From: a bacterium
GTDB lineage: Bacteria; Patescibacteriota; Minisyncoccia; Minisyncoccales; JANBVM01
DNA length: 39,181 bases
Reading direction: 5' to 3'
Assembly: GCA_030665965.1 (NCBI GenBank)
Contig: DAOUYT010000003.1
Location: 1 to 39,181 of the forward strand
Part shown: positions 24,097-31,949 of the stretch, piece after piece
How positions within the stretch are numbered: the stretch's first letter is position 1
Layout: each line of letters begins with the position of its first letter
Notes under the pieces: generated by a model
Database searches by the model: none
What the model saw: only the letters and a program-made list of their open reading frames with translations
What the model was told of the DNA's origin: nothing
Translations under genes and position numbers: made by a program

Positions 24097-25833
24097 ATGC
24101 GGGTTGAACCCCAACAATTAAAAGCATTCTTACTGGGTGCCGGCCTGGTTGCTGAAAAGCAATTTGATGAAGCTCAAAAAAAAGCTGCCAAAACCAAACA
24201 AAAGGTTGGTGATATTTTGGTGTCAGATGGCTTAATAACCAGAGAAGAATTAATCAAATTAGAGGCATATATCTTAGGAATTCCCTTTGTTGATCTGGAA
24301 AAAGAAATGGTTCCTCTCAATGTTTTAAAAATTATTCCTGAACCCATTGCCCGTTCCCACAATATAGTGGCTTTCAGGATATCAGGGAACAATCTGGAGG
24401 TGGCCATGCTTGATCCAGAAGACCTGAGAACCATTGAATTTATTAAAAAAACAACCAGCTTGAGAATCCTGCCCAGGCTTACCACCCCTGGTTCAATTAA
24501 AAATGTGCTACGTCAATATCAAAAAACCTTAAAAGCTGAATTCGGAGAGATAATCAAGGAAGAAATCAAGCTAATAAAACCGGTTAAAGAAGAAGAAAAA
24601 GCCGAGCTCCAGAAAATGGCTGAAGAACTGCCTATTATCAGGATCGTTGATACCTTGTTAAAGCACGCTGTTTTACAGAGAGCCTCTGATATTCATATTG
24701 AACCAACAGAAAAAGAAGTGTTGGTAAGATATCGAATCGATGGGGTTTTAAGGGATGCCATGACCCTGCCCAGGATCACTGCTTCTGGAATTGTGGCCAG
24801 GATAAAGGTTCTTTCTAATTTAAAATTAGACGAACATCGATTGCCCCAGGACGGTCGTTTCAAAGTAAAAGCTAAAGACTATAAATATTCCATTAGGGTG
24901 TCAATCATGCCTGTGTTTGACGGAGAAAAAGTGGTCATGCGTCTTTTACCAGAAACTGCCAAGGCTTTTGGCCTGGAACAGTTGGGTTTAACAGGAAACA
25001 ACCTGGAGCATCTCCAGGCCAACTTAAGAAAACCTGTGGGAATGATTCTGGTCACAGGCCCTACTGGTTGCGGAAAAACCACTACCCTGTATTCAATGGT
25101 AGAAATTCTAAATGACCCGGGAATAAACATCTCTACTATTGAAGACCCGATTGAATACCGGATAGCAAGGATTAATCAAACCCAGGTTAATCCAAAGATT
25201 GGTTTTACCTTTGCCACTGGTCTCAGATCCCTGCTGAGGCAAGACCCCAACATTATTATGGTGGGAGAAATCAGGGATAATGAAACTGCCAACCTGGCCA
25301 TTAATGCTGCCTTAACCGGGCATCTGGTTTTATCAACCCTGCATACAAACACTGCTGCTGGAAGCCTGCCCAGATTAATCGACATGGAATGTGAACCATT
25401 TTTGATCTCCTCTACCTTAAATTGTATTGTGGCCCAAAGGCTCGTCAGGAGATTGTGCCCTGAAAGAGAAAAGTATACCTTGAAAGAATCAGAGTTAAAA
25501 GAAATGGCTAAATACTGTGATTTAGATAAAATCTTGAAGATTTTAAAAGCAGAGAAGATCGTGAGACCAAAAGCAAACTGGAAAAATATTCCTTTTTATC
25601 GACCAAAGACTACTGAAAAGTGTCCTGATGGGTATAAAGAACGGATTGGAATCTTTGAGGTCCTGCCTGTTACAGAAACCATAAAGGAAATGATTGTTAA
25701 ACAGGCTACCTCAGATCAAATCCAGAAACAGGCGGTGAAAGAAGGAATGAGAACAATGGTTGAAGATGGATTTATTAAGGCAGCCCAAGGCATAACATCA
25801 ATCGAAGAGGTGCTCAGGGTTATTATTGAATAA
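24097..25833 (+). CDS. pilB: Type IV pilus assembly ATPase PilB (GspE family)
   Basis: Hexameric ATPase driving pilus extension. The 578-residue protein has an N-terminal GspE_N/MshEN region (about 1-150), a linker, then the ATPase with SDIHIEP (Asp box), Walker A GPTGCGKTT near 320-328, LLRQDPNIIMVGEIRD (Walker B and catalytic Glu) and HLVLSTLHTN. A shortened cysteine region (RLCPERE then KCPDGYKER) stands where the PilB/GspE zinc motif lies; only about half the usual cysteines are obvious. The first gene of the pilus block; a TATATT run directly precedes the ATG and no Shine-Dalgarno is seen. Confidence 0.95.
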   Translation: MRVEPQQLKAFLLGAGLVAEKQFDEAQKKAAKTKQKVGDILVSDGLITREELIKLEAYILGIPFVDLEKEMVPLNVLKIIPEPIARSHNIVAFRISGNNLEVAMLDPEDLRTIEFIKKTTSLRILPRLTTPGSIKNVLRQYQKTLKAEFGEIIKEEIKLIKPVKEEEKAELQKMAEELPIIRIVDTLLKHAVLQRASDIHIEPTEKEVLVRYRIDGVLRDAMTLPRITASGIVARIKVLSNLKLDEHRLPQDGRFKVKAKDYKYSIRVSIMPVFDGEKVVMRLLPETAKAFGLEQLGLTGNNLEHLQANLRKPVGMILVTGPTGCGKTTTLYSMVEILNDPGINISTIEDPIEYRIARINQTQVNPKIGFTFATGLRSLLRQDPNIIMVGEIRDNETANLAINAALTGHLVLSTLHTNTAAGSLPRLIDMECEPFLISSTLNCIVAQRLVRRLCPEREKYTLKESELKEMAKYCDLDKILKILKAEKIVRPKANWKNIPFYRPKTTEKCPDGYKERIGIFEVLPVTETIKEMIVKQATSDQIQKQAVKEGMRTMVEDGFIKAAQGITSIEEVLRVIIE

Positions 25834-25866
25834 GCTGTAAGGTTAATATATTTAATACCTATCTAC

Positions 25867-27081
25867 ATGCCTCGTTATTTCTACACAGCTAAATCCTTTA
25901 AAGGGGAAGAAAAACAAGGGGTTTTGGAAGCAAAAGATATTCATCAATTGTCCCAGAAACTGCGTGAAAAAGGATTTGTTTTAATTAAGGCCAAAACAGG
26001 AAGATTAAAAAAACAGGGGTTTGAAATCTCTCTTCCTTTTGGTAAGGTTACTTTAACCGAAAAGATGTTTTTTCTAAGGAATCTCAGGGTAATGACCTCA
26101 GCCGGGCTTCCTTTACCTGAAGCGATTGGATCCTTAGCCAACCAAACGAAAAACCACAAATTAAGAACAGCCCTGCTAGACATTAGACAAGAAATCACAA
26201 GGGGAAAAAGCCTCTCTGAATCTTTGGCCCGCCATCCAATTATCTTTCCTGAACTTTTCCAGAACATGATAAAGGTGGGAGAAGAATCAGGAACCCTGGA
26301 AAAGGTTTTGGAAGCCCTGAATCTGCAGATGGAAAAAGAACATTCTTTGAAGTCTAAACTAACAGGCGCCTTGATTTATCCAGCTGTAATCATTTGTACC
26401 ATGATCGGGATTGGAATCTTGATGCTGGTTACGGTTATTCCCAGTCTTGCCATCACCTTTAAAGAATTAAATATTGAACTTCCCGCCACCACTAAAATGA
26501 TTATTGAACTGGGAAACTTCTTAAACCAGAAGTGGTATTTAGTGATTGTTATATTTTTTCTCTCCATTATTGCTTTCAGACAGGCCCTTAAGGTAAAAGA
26601 AATTAAAAAACTGGTAGATAAGGCTCTTTTGAGCATTCCCATTATCTCTCCCATTATCAGAGATACCAATTCAGCTTATGCGCTCAGAACCTTAAGCTCT
26701 TTGATTGCTGCTGGCACTCCCCTTCCCAGGTCCCTGGAAATTACTTCTGGAACCCTGGGAAATTTTTATTTCAAAACAGCCCTGGTTGAAGCTGCAAAAA
26801 GGGTCAGAAAAGGAGAAAAATTGTCTGAGGCCTTAAAAGATTATGAGGGCGTTTATCCTTCCATAGTAATTCAAATGATTGCCGTAGGGGAACAAACAGG
26901 TAAGACCTCCGATGTGTTGGTAAATCTGGCTGACTTTTTTGAGGAAGAAGTCTCTAATGTCACAAAGAACTTAACCTCGGTTGTAGAACCTATTTTAATG
27001 CTGATTATTGGAGCATCAGTGGGTTTCTTTGCTATATCCATGATTCAACCAATGTATTCAATGTTGGAAGGAATAGAATGA
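25867..27081 (+). CDS. pilC: Type IV pilus inner-membrane platform protein PilC (GspF family)
   Basis: Polytopic platform on which pilins are assembled. The 404-residue protein has a short N-terminal part with YTAKSFKGEEKQGVLEA, then two GspF repeats (about 65-190 and 270-395), each with the LR.L..M...G.PL/PL.RSLE pattern and a GEESGTLE / GEQTGKTSDVL motif; hydrophobic helices at about 168-192, 220-240 and 375-398. Family-typical length. The stop overlaps the next gene by 4 nt. Confidence 0.95.
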   Translation: MPRYFYTAKSFKGEEKQGVLEAKDIHQLSQKLREKGFVLIKAKTGRLKKQGFEISLPFGKVTLTEKMFFLRNLRVMTSAGLPLPEAIGSLANQTKNHKLRTALLDIRQEITRGKSLSESLARHPIIFPELFQNMIKVGEESGTLEKVLEALNLQMEKEHSLKSKLTGALIYPAVIICTMIGIGILMLVTVIPSLAITFKELNIELPATTKMIIELGNFLNQKWYLVIVIFFLSIIAFRQALKVKEIKKLVDKALLSIPIISPIIRDTNSAYALRTLSSLIAAGTPLPRSLEITSGTLGNFYFKTALVEAAKRVRKGEKLSEALKDYEGVYPSIVIQMIAVGEQTGKTSDVLVNLADFFEEEVSNVTKNLTSVVEPILMLIIGASVGFFAISMIQPMYSMLEGIE

Positions 27082-27980
27082 AGAAAGATATGCAATGTCA
27101 AATCCAAAATAACTTAGGTTTTTCCCTGGTTGAATTATTGATTATTATGGGAATTGTAATTATTGCAGCCTCCCTGGTCATTCCATCTTTCAGTGTTTTC
27201 CGTAAAAAGTCAGACTTAATAAACAATACTGAAGAAATCATCAATATCTTAAGGCTTGCCCAAAATAAAACCCTGGCTTCAGAAAAAGACAGTCAGTGGG
27301 GAGTTTATTTTTCTACCTCTACCTTACTCCATCAATATACCTTTTTTAAAGGAAGCAGTTATGAATCCCGGGATGTTTCTGCTGACAAGGTCTATGCTCT
27401 TTCCCAGGGGGTTGAGTTTTATGAGATTGATCTTTTAGGAGAAACAGAACTGGTTTTTGACCGAATAGTGGGAACCACCAGTCAGTCTGGTAAAATATCC
27501 CTAAGATTAAAAGAAGATGTCTCAAAAGATAAACAAATCTTTGTTCAATCCTCTGGTCAAATAACCTCTACACAAGGAATCACTCCTGCTGACATCAATA
27601 GGATTAAAGATTCCCGTCATGTCCATTTTGATTATAATCGTCACATTGAAACCTCAACCGAGACCCTGAAACTCATTTTTAGCCATAACAGCTCTACTAT
27701 TACCAGAGACATTATAATTATAGACAATATGAAAGAGGGGCAGATTTATTGGGAGGGTCAGGTTGATGTTGGAGGAGAATCTCAGAAACTAAAAATTCAC
27801 ACCCATAGATTAAACAGTCCTGATACCCAATTCTGCATCCATCGGGATAGAAGATACAATACAAAGGCTTTAAAAGTTGAAATCAGCGGAGATACAACCG
27901 GTGATTTAATTAGTTATGATGTTGAGGGTCAAACCACTAAAGGTACTTCAATTTATGTTTCAGAACCCATACAGCAGTAA
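27078..27980 (+). CDS. Prepilin/pseudopilin, GspH/FimT-like
   Basis: A 300-residue prepilin-type protein. Class III signal: cleavage after Gly14 (LG|FSLVE), Glu19 as the +5 glutamate, then a hydrophobic helix to about 40. The remainder is a long beta-rich head with a polar repeat-poor sequence; the helix region that follows (LRLAQNKTLASEKDSQWGVYF) resembles FimT/GspH minor pseudopilins. AAGGA stands 5 nt before the ATG, a good Shine-Dalgarno. Overlaps pilC by 4 nt. Probably an initiating minor pilin rather than the major subunit. Confidence 0.8.
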   Translation: MKKDMQCQIQNNLGFSLVELLIIMGIVIIAASLVIPSFSVFRKKSDLINNTEEIINILRLAQNKTLASEKDSQWGVYFSTSTLLHQYTFFKGSSYESRDVSADKVYALSQGVEFYEIDLLGETELVFDRIVGTTSQSGKISLRLKEDVSKDKQIFVQSSGQITSTQGITPADINRIKDSRHVHFDYNRHIETSTETLKLIFSHNSSTITRDIIIIDNMKEGQIYWEGQVDVGGESQKLKIHTHRLNSPDTQFCIHRDRRYNTKALKVEISGDTTGDLISYDVEGQTTKGTSIYVSEPIQQ

Positions 27981-28452
27981 AAAAGCAGCTTCAGTAATGG
28001 AGATATTGGTGGTGATTACCATTATCACCATTGCCCTAACCAGTATTTTGAAGTTGGTTTCTTTTTCTTTAAGAGCTTCTACATTAATAAAACAGACCCA
28101 TCAAGCCAATAACATTACTCAAGAAACAATAGAGCAGGTCAGGAATTTCCGGGATGGAACAAATTGGAATACAGATGGTCTGGGAGCATTAAACGTCAGC
28201 ACTGATTATTATATTCAAAAGTCTGGCTCTCCCTTACAGTGGCAATTGTCTGAGGGGACCGAAACAACAGAGGGTTTTACTCAAAGGGTTGTTTTTGAAA
28301 ATGTAATGAGAGACGGGAACGACAACATTGTTCTTGCAGGAGGAATCAATGATCCTGATACAAGAAGGGTAATAGCTGCTGTTTCCTGGCAGGAAAGGGG
28401 TAAAAACCATCAGATAGAATTATCCACTTATTTAACTAATTGGAAACAATGA
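27955..28452 (+). CDS. Minor prepilin (PulI/PilV-like position)
   Basis: From ATG 27955 (MFQNP) it has 165 residues; an upstream ATG at 27916 would give a longer start inside the previous gene. The leader ends KKA|ASVME: cleavage after Ala11, with Glu16 at +5, so alanine replaces the usual glycine at -1. A hydrophobic helix follows (about 17-38), then a small polar head with EQVRNFRDGTNW, which is common in CPR PilV-like pseudopilins. Overlaps its neighbour upstream by 26 nt and downstream by 4 nt. Confidence 0.75.
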   Translation: MFQNPYSSKKAASVMEILVVITIITIALTSILKLVSFSLRASTLIKQTHQANNITQETIEQVRNFRDGTNWNTDGLGALNVSTDYYIQKSGSPLQWQLSEGTETTEGFTQRVVFENVMRDGNDNIVLAGGINDPDTRRVIAAVSWQERGKNHQIELSTYLTNWKQ

Positions 28453-28970
28453 AAAAAGGGTTTACTTTAATTGAAATCCTGGTGTATGTGGGAGTGATGG
28501 TAATCATTCTTATGACTGTTTCCTCTTTTTTTCTCTGGACAAACCGTTTAAACACCAAAACCAAGGTAATGAATGAAACCATTTACAATGTCAGGAGGGC
28601 CATGGAAATAATGACTTATGAAATAAAAAGCGCAGAAGGTGTTTATACGCCTACCTCTGTATTTTCCAGCAACGAGGGCCAACTTTCTCTACAAACAACA
28701 AGATACCTTCCTGAAGGAGAGAATAAAACATACATTGATTTCTATGTGTGTGAATATCGTCTTTGTTTGAAAAAAGAAGACCAGGATCCCATTGTCCTGA
28801 CTTCTGACAATGTACAGGTGAATGTTTTGGCATTTCATTATATTGCCACTACTTCCACTGCTCCCTCCATCCAAATTAATTTAAAGGTTGATTATAATGC
28901 TCCAACAAACAAACCAGAGCACCAAGCCTCTGTTAACACCACGTCCACTGCCTCATTAAGATCATATTAA
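28449..28970 (+). CDS. Minor prepilin (PulJ/PilW-like position)
   Basis: 173 residues from the ATG at 28449, which overlaps the previous stop as ATGA. Clear class III leader MKKG|FTLIE with cleavage after Gly4 and Glu9 at +5; hydrophobic helix to about 28. Then MNETIYNVRRAMEIMTYEIKSA, the helix seen in PulJ/PilW-like pseudopilins, and a beta-rich head with two cysteines. Likely part of a tip complex with the two preceding proteins. Confidence 0.8.
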   Translation: MKKGFTLIEILVYVGVMVIILMTVSSFFLWTNRLNTKTKVMNETIYNVRRAMEIMTYEIKSAEGVYTPTSVFSSNEGQLSLQTTRYLPEGENKTYIDFYVCEYRLCLKKEDQDPIVLTSDNVQVNVLAFHYIATTSTAPSIQINLKVDYNAPTNKPEHQASVNTTSTASLRSY

Positions 28971-28971
28971 A

Positions 28972-30252
28972 ATGCCTATTATAAAGAATTATCAAGATGG
29001 GTTTGCCGCATTTTATATTACTGTTTTAATCCTGACAGTAATCTTTGCCATGGCCGTCAGCATCTATATCTTAATTTATGGTGAGCAAAAAATCTCTGGG
29101 AATATTATAAAATCAAGCCAGGCTTATTACACGGCTGAAGCTGGAATAGAAGATGCCTTGTTGCGACTGGCAAAGGGAATGGCTTGGTCCAGCCCCTATA
29201 CCTTAAATAATGGTAATGGAAGCGCCCAAATAGAAATCTTAGATATTTCTGGTGGCTCCAGAACAATCACCTCAAGGGGAGATTTTTCAAACCGGATAAG
29301 AAAGATTCAGACTGTTTACAAGATTTCCACCCAAGAAATTGCCTTTTTTTATGGAGCCCAGATAGGAGAAGGAGGATTGTTAATGGGAAACAATTCAAGG
29401 GTTCAGGGCAATATTTATTCCAACGGAAGTGTTCTTCCAGCTAAAGGAGGAGACAAAGGTATTATTGATGACAGTGTTACTGTTGCCATAAACAACAATC
29501 TGATTGAAGGATTACAAATAGGTAAAGATGCCCAGGCCTATAGCTGCAAGAACTCAACAATAGAAGGCACCTTAACCTATGTTTCTGGAGGAATCATCCA
29601 GAATTGTACTGCTGGTGAAACCATAATAGAGCAACCAGATGAAATCTCACCCCAGGACCTACCCATTACCCAGGGCCAAATTGACAGCTGGAAACAAGGA
29701 GCTGAAGGAGGTGGAGTAATCTTTGGAGACTATACCATTTCTGGAAAGATTACCCAAAATTTTGGACCCAGGAAGATTACCGGAAACCTGCTGGTGGACA
29801 ATAACGCTACCTTAAACATGACAGGAACCATCTGGGTGGTGGGGAATTTAACAATTAAAAATGGAGCCACAATTAAACTGGATTCAAACTCTTATGGATC
29901 AATGAGCGGGGTCTTGCTTGCAGATGGTAAGATTAAAGTAAAACCCAACACCTATCTGCAGGGAAGCGGACAAGAAGGGAGTTATCTTCTGCTTTTATCA
30001 ACGAATCCAGAGGTTTTAGATACTGCCAATCCTGCCATTGATGTTGATAATAATACTGATGCTGCCATCTTTTATACCACCCAGGGTTTGATTGTATTGA
30101 GAAACAACATCCAGGTATGGGAGGTTACTGGTTATAAAGTCTTTCTTGATAATAATGCCGAGATCTTATATGAATCAGGTCTTGAAAGCGCTTCTTTCTC
30201 CAGTGGTCCTGGTGGCAGTTGGGAGGTAGCAAGCTGGCAAGAAATAGAGTGA
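28972..30252 (+). CDS. PilX-like large pilus-associated protein
   Basis: A 426-residue protein with a prepilin-like N-terminus: Gly10 followed by FAAFYIT and a hydrophobic helix to about 35, but Tyr where Glu normally sits at +5. SSQAYYTAEAGIEDALLRL (about 47-65) is the PilX/GspK-like signature. The C-terminal 250 residues are a right-handed repeat-like beta structure with many Asn/Gly (GNLLVDNNATLNMTGTIWVVGNLTIKNGATI), reminiscent of polymeric beta-helix caps. The missing +5 Glu is typical of GspK-type tip pseudopilins. Ends with TGA at 30250-30252; the IS element begins at once. Confidence 0.75.
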   Translation: MPIIKNYQDGFAAFYITVLILTVIFAMAVSIYILIYGEQKISGNIIKSSQAYYTAEAGIEDALLRLAKGMAWSSPYTLNNGNGSAQIEILDISGGSRTITSRGDFSNRIRKIQTVYKISTQEIAFFYGAQIGEGGLLMGNNSRVQGNIYSNGSVLPAKGGDKGIIDDSVTVAINNNLIEGLQIGKDAQAYSCKNSTIEGTLTYVSGGIIQNCTAGETIIEQPDEISPQDLPITQGQIDSWKQGAEGGGVIFGDYTISGKITQNFGPRKITGNLLVDNNATLNMTGTIWVVGNLTIKNGATIKLDSNSYGSMSGVLLADGKIKVKPNTYLQGSGQEGSYLLLLSTNPEVLDTANPAIDVDNNTDAAIFYTTQGLIVLRNNIQVWEVTGYKVFLDNNAEILYESGLESASFSSGPGGSWEVASWQEIE

Positions 30253-30253
30253 A

Positions 30254-30400
30254 CTACCACCGTTTAAAAACGGTGACTTCCTGTTTCATAGTCGGGAGTA
30301 TTCTCTCAACTCCACAGGCGTTGATTCCCGTAGTTCCTACGGTAGTTAATGCTAATTTAAGTATGTTTCTGGCTGCATTAATGTCTCTATCTATTGTTAA
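30254..30400 (-). ncRNA. Probable omega/reRNA of TnpB
   Basis: In this family the guide RNA is made from the 3' end of tnpB and the right end, with the guide being the first about 16-20 bases beyond the element. Here that would be the minus-strand sequence of roughly 30234-30253, matching the 3' end of the PilX-like gene. The limits are estimates from family knowledge; only the terminal hairpin is seen. Confidence 0.4.
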
Positions 30401-31459
30401 TCCACATTTGGGACATTTATGGGTTCTAATAGCTAATGATTTTGGAACAATGTTTCCGCAACCACTACATAATTGAGTTGTATTCTCGGGACTAACTTCT
30501 ACTGCCCACACACCAGCCTCTTCCGCTTTGTAGGTGAGCTGTTGGAGAAATCTATTCCAAGAAGCATCGACAATTGATTTAGCTAAATACTTGTTCTTTG
30601 TCATTCCTTTAATGTTAAGTTTCTCAAAGGCAATGAGTTGGAAGCTCTTGACTAATTGATGACTTAATTTGTGAAGAAAATCTAATCTTTGATTGGTTAT
30701 TTTTTCGTGTAGTTGAGCTATTTTTAATCTTGATTTCTTACGATTAGAGCTTTTTAGCTTTTTCTTGGAGTGTTTTCTCTGGATTTTAGATAGCTTTTCT
30801 TCTGATTTTCTCAAGTATCTCGGATTGTCTATCTTCTCTCCTTGATTAGTAGTTAAAAAAGTTGTTAGTCCCACATCTAAACCAACTATCTGTCTAATTT
30901 TCTTTTTATTCTGTCCTGTTTTTGCTGCTTCTATTGAGAAACAGGCGTACCACTTGTTAGTGTTTGTTCTCCTGATGGTTAATGTCTTAATACTTCCTTC
31001 AAGTTCTCGGTGGAGCTTGATTTTAAGGGAGCCTATCTTAGAAAGATTGAGCTTGTTGTCTTTCAGTTGAAACCCTGATTGAGGATAGACAAAACTGTCA
31101 TATCTCCAATGTCCTTTAAACCTGGGGTAGCCTGGTTTCTGCTTCCTGCCATTTTTATTCTTTTTAACCCTTCTGAAAAAGCCTTGAAATGCCTTATCTA
31201 ATCTCCTAACTACATCTTGAAGGGTCTGAGAATAGACATTCTGTAATTCTGGTTTTTCTTTTTTAAGTTTTGGGATTTGCTTGATTTGGTCATAGCAGGT
31301 AATCTTTCTTTTGTTGTTTTCATAAAGAGTTTTTCTTTCTTCTAAGAAATGGTTGTAGATCCAACGACAAAGAGAAAGGTGTTTCTCAAGAAGAGCTTGC
31401 TGGATCTCGGTTGGATATAGTCTGTATTTGTAGGTTTTCTTCAGAATTTGCCTAGTCAT
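30254..31459 (-). CDS. tnpB: RNA-guided nuclease TnpB (IS605 OrfB)
   Basis: A 401-residue TnpB. Its RuvC catalytic residues are all present: Asp195 (GLDVG), Glu279 (AFEKLNIKG) and Asp359 (DRDINAARN). A zinc ribbon uses Cys331, Cys334, Cys349 and Cys352. N-terminal helix-turn region KYRLYPTEIQ and a typical basic arginine-lysine stretch follow. TnpB proteins cut DNA guided by an RNA from the element's right end, which helps the element persist at its site. No truncation. Stop at 30254-30256 lies within the right-end hairpin region; the start is 24 nt from tnpA. Confidence 0.93.
   Translation of the reverse strand: MTRQILKKTYKYRLYPTEIQQALLEKHLSLCRWIYNHFLEERKTLYENNKRKITCYDQIKQIPKLKKEKPELQNVYSQTLQDVVRRLDKAFQGFFRRVKKNKNGRKQKPGYPRFKGHWRYDSFVYPQSGFQLKDNKLNLSKIGSLKIKLHRELEGSIKTLTIRRTNTNKWYACFSIEAAKTGQNKKKIRQIVGLDVGLTTFLTTNQGEKIDNPRYLRKSEEKLSKIQRKHSKKKLKSSNRKKSRLKIAQLHEKITNQRLDFLHKLSHQLVKSFQLIAFEKLNIKGMTKNKYLAKSIVDASWNRFLQQLTYKAEEAGVWAVEVSPENTTQLCSGCGNIVPKSLAIRTHKCPKCGLTIDRDINAARNILKLALTTVGTTGINACGVERILPTMKQEVTVFKRW
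30258..30275. repeat. Right-end hairpin of the IS200/IS605 element
   Basis: Perfect 8-bp inverted repeat CACCGTTT/AAACGGTG with a two-base spacer, subterminal and overlapping the last codons of tnpB. Such hairpins are bound by TnpA as single-stranded DNA. Confidence 0.7.
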
Positions 31460-31483
31460 TACTATTATGATACCATATGGTTA
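31460..31483. promoter_or_regulatory. Divergent tnpA/tnpB spacer
   Basis: Only 24 nt separate the two start codons. It includes TATGAT (plus strand -10-like) and the palindrome CCATATGG, so both transcripts would have very short leaders. Confidence 0.4.
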
Positions 31484-31888
31484 ATGAAGAAATCAAGCTC
31501 AGCCGTTTACAATATCAACTATCATATAGTCTGGTGTCCCAAGTATCGCCACAATGTTTTAGTTAGAGAGATTAAAGATTTTCTTGTAGAATGTATTGAA
31601 ACCATATCTGCTACAAAAACATGGAAAGTGCTCGAACTTAAAGTGCAGTCTGATCATATTCACCTTTTTATCTCTGCTCCACCATCTGACTCCCCCACGG
31701 CCATAGTCAAGATTCTTAAAGGCACAACAGCTCTTAGATTATTTAAGAAGTTTCCTAAACTTCGTAACCGATTTGGCAAAGGAAACCTTTGGTCTCCAAG
31801 TTACTATGTGGGAACAGCTGGACATGTTTCAGCTAAAACCATTCAGAGATATATTAAAAACCAGCGGGGCAATTCATCCACCCATTAA
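31484..31888 (+). CDS. tnpA: Y1-transposase TnpA (IS200-like, HUH)
   Basis: A 134-residue HUH endonuclease that moves the single-stranded element. The HUH pair is His58/His60 in SDHIHLF. The catalytic Tyr is probably Tyr123 in RYIKNQ, preceded by the WSPSYYVGTAGHVS segment. N-terminus YNINYHIVWCPKYR is characteristic. Start chosen at ATG 31484; upstream codons only give a TTG within the tnpB start region. Length is complete for the family. Confidence 0.93.
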   Translation: MKKSSSAVYNINYHIVWCPKYRHNVLVREIKDFLVECIETISATKTWKVLELKVQSDHIHLFISAPPSDSPTAIVKILKGTTALRLFKKFPKLRNRFGKGNLWSPSYYVGTAGHVSAKTIQRYIKNQRGNSSTH

Positions 31889-31908
31889 AATAAGTGATCT
31901 TCTTGCCC
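31867..31908. repeat. Left-end nested inverted repeat of the element
   Basis: Symmetric layout: GGGCAA (31867-31872), six bases, CAC (31879-31881), 12-base loop, GTG (31894-31896), six bases, TTGCCC (31903-31908). It overlaps the end of tnpA and is the probable TnpA-bound left end. Confidence 0.5.
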
Positions 31909-31949
31909 ATTTTCTATAAAAATTTAAAATAATAATAGAGGTAAATAAT

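Larger units (their letters stand above)
30254..31908. mobile_element. IS200/IS605-family element, intact, divergent tnpA and tnpB
   Basis: Contains a Y1 HUH transposase gene (plus strand) and a TnpB gene (minus strand) with a 24 nt divergent spacer. Right end: hairpin CACCGTTT/AAACGGTG at 30258-30275, inside the 3' end of tnpB. Left end: a nested structure GGGCAA..CAC..GTG..TTGCCC at 31867-31908 overlapping the tnpA stop. Both genes look intact, so the insertion may be recent. Exact ends are estimated; these elements make no target duplication. It splits the pilus operon between the PilX-like gene and pilM but spares both reading frames. Confidence 0.85.

Noticed and set aside
30219-30476. 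Plus-strand reading frame across the PilX-like 3' end and tnpB
   Set aside because: It is antisense to tnpB, has no family resemblance and no start signal.
30236-31907. 8-bp inverted match GGCAAGAA (30236-30243) and TTCTTGCC (31900-31907) as terminal inverted repeats of the IS
   Set aside because: IS200/IS605 elements do not have such terminal repeats, and the first copy lies in the coding 3' end of the PilX-like gene; probably chance.
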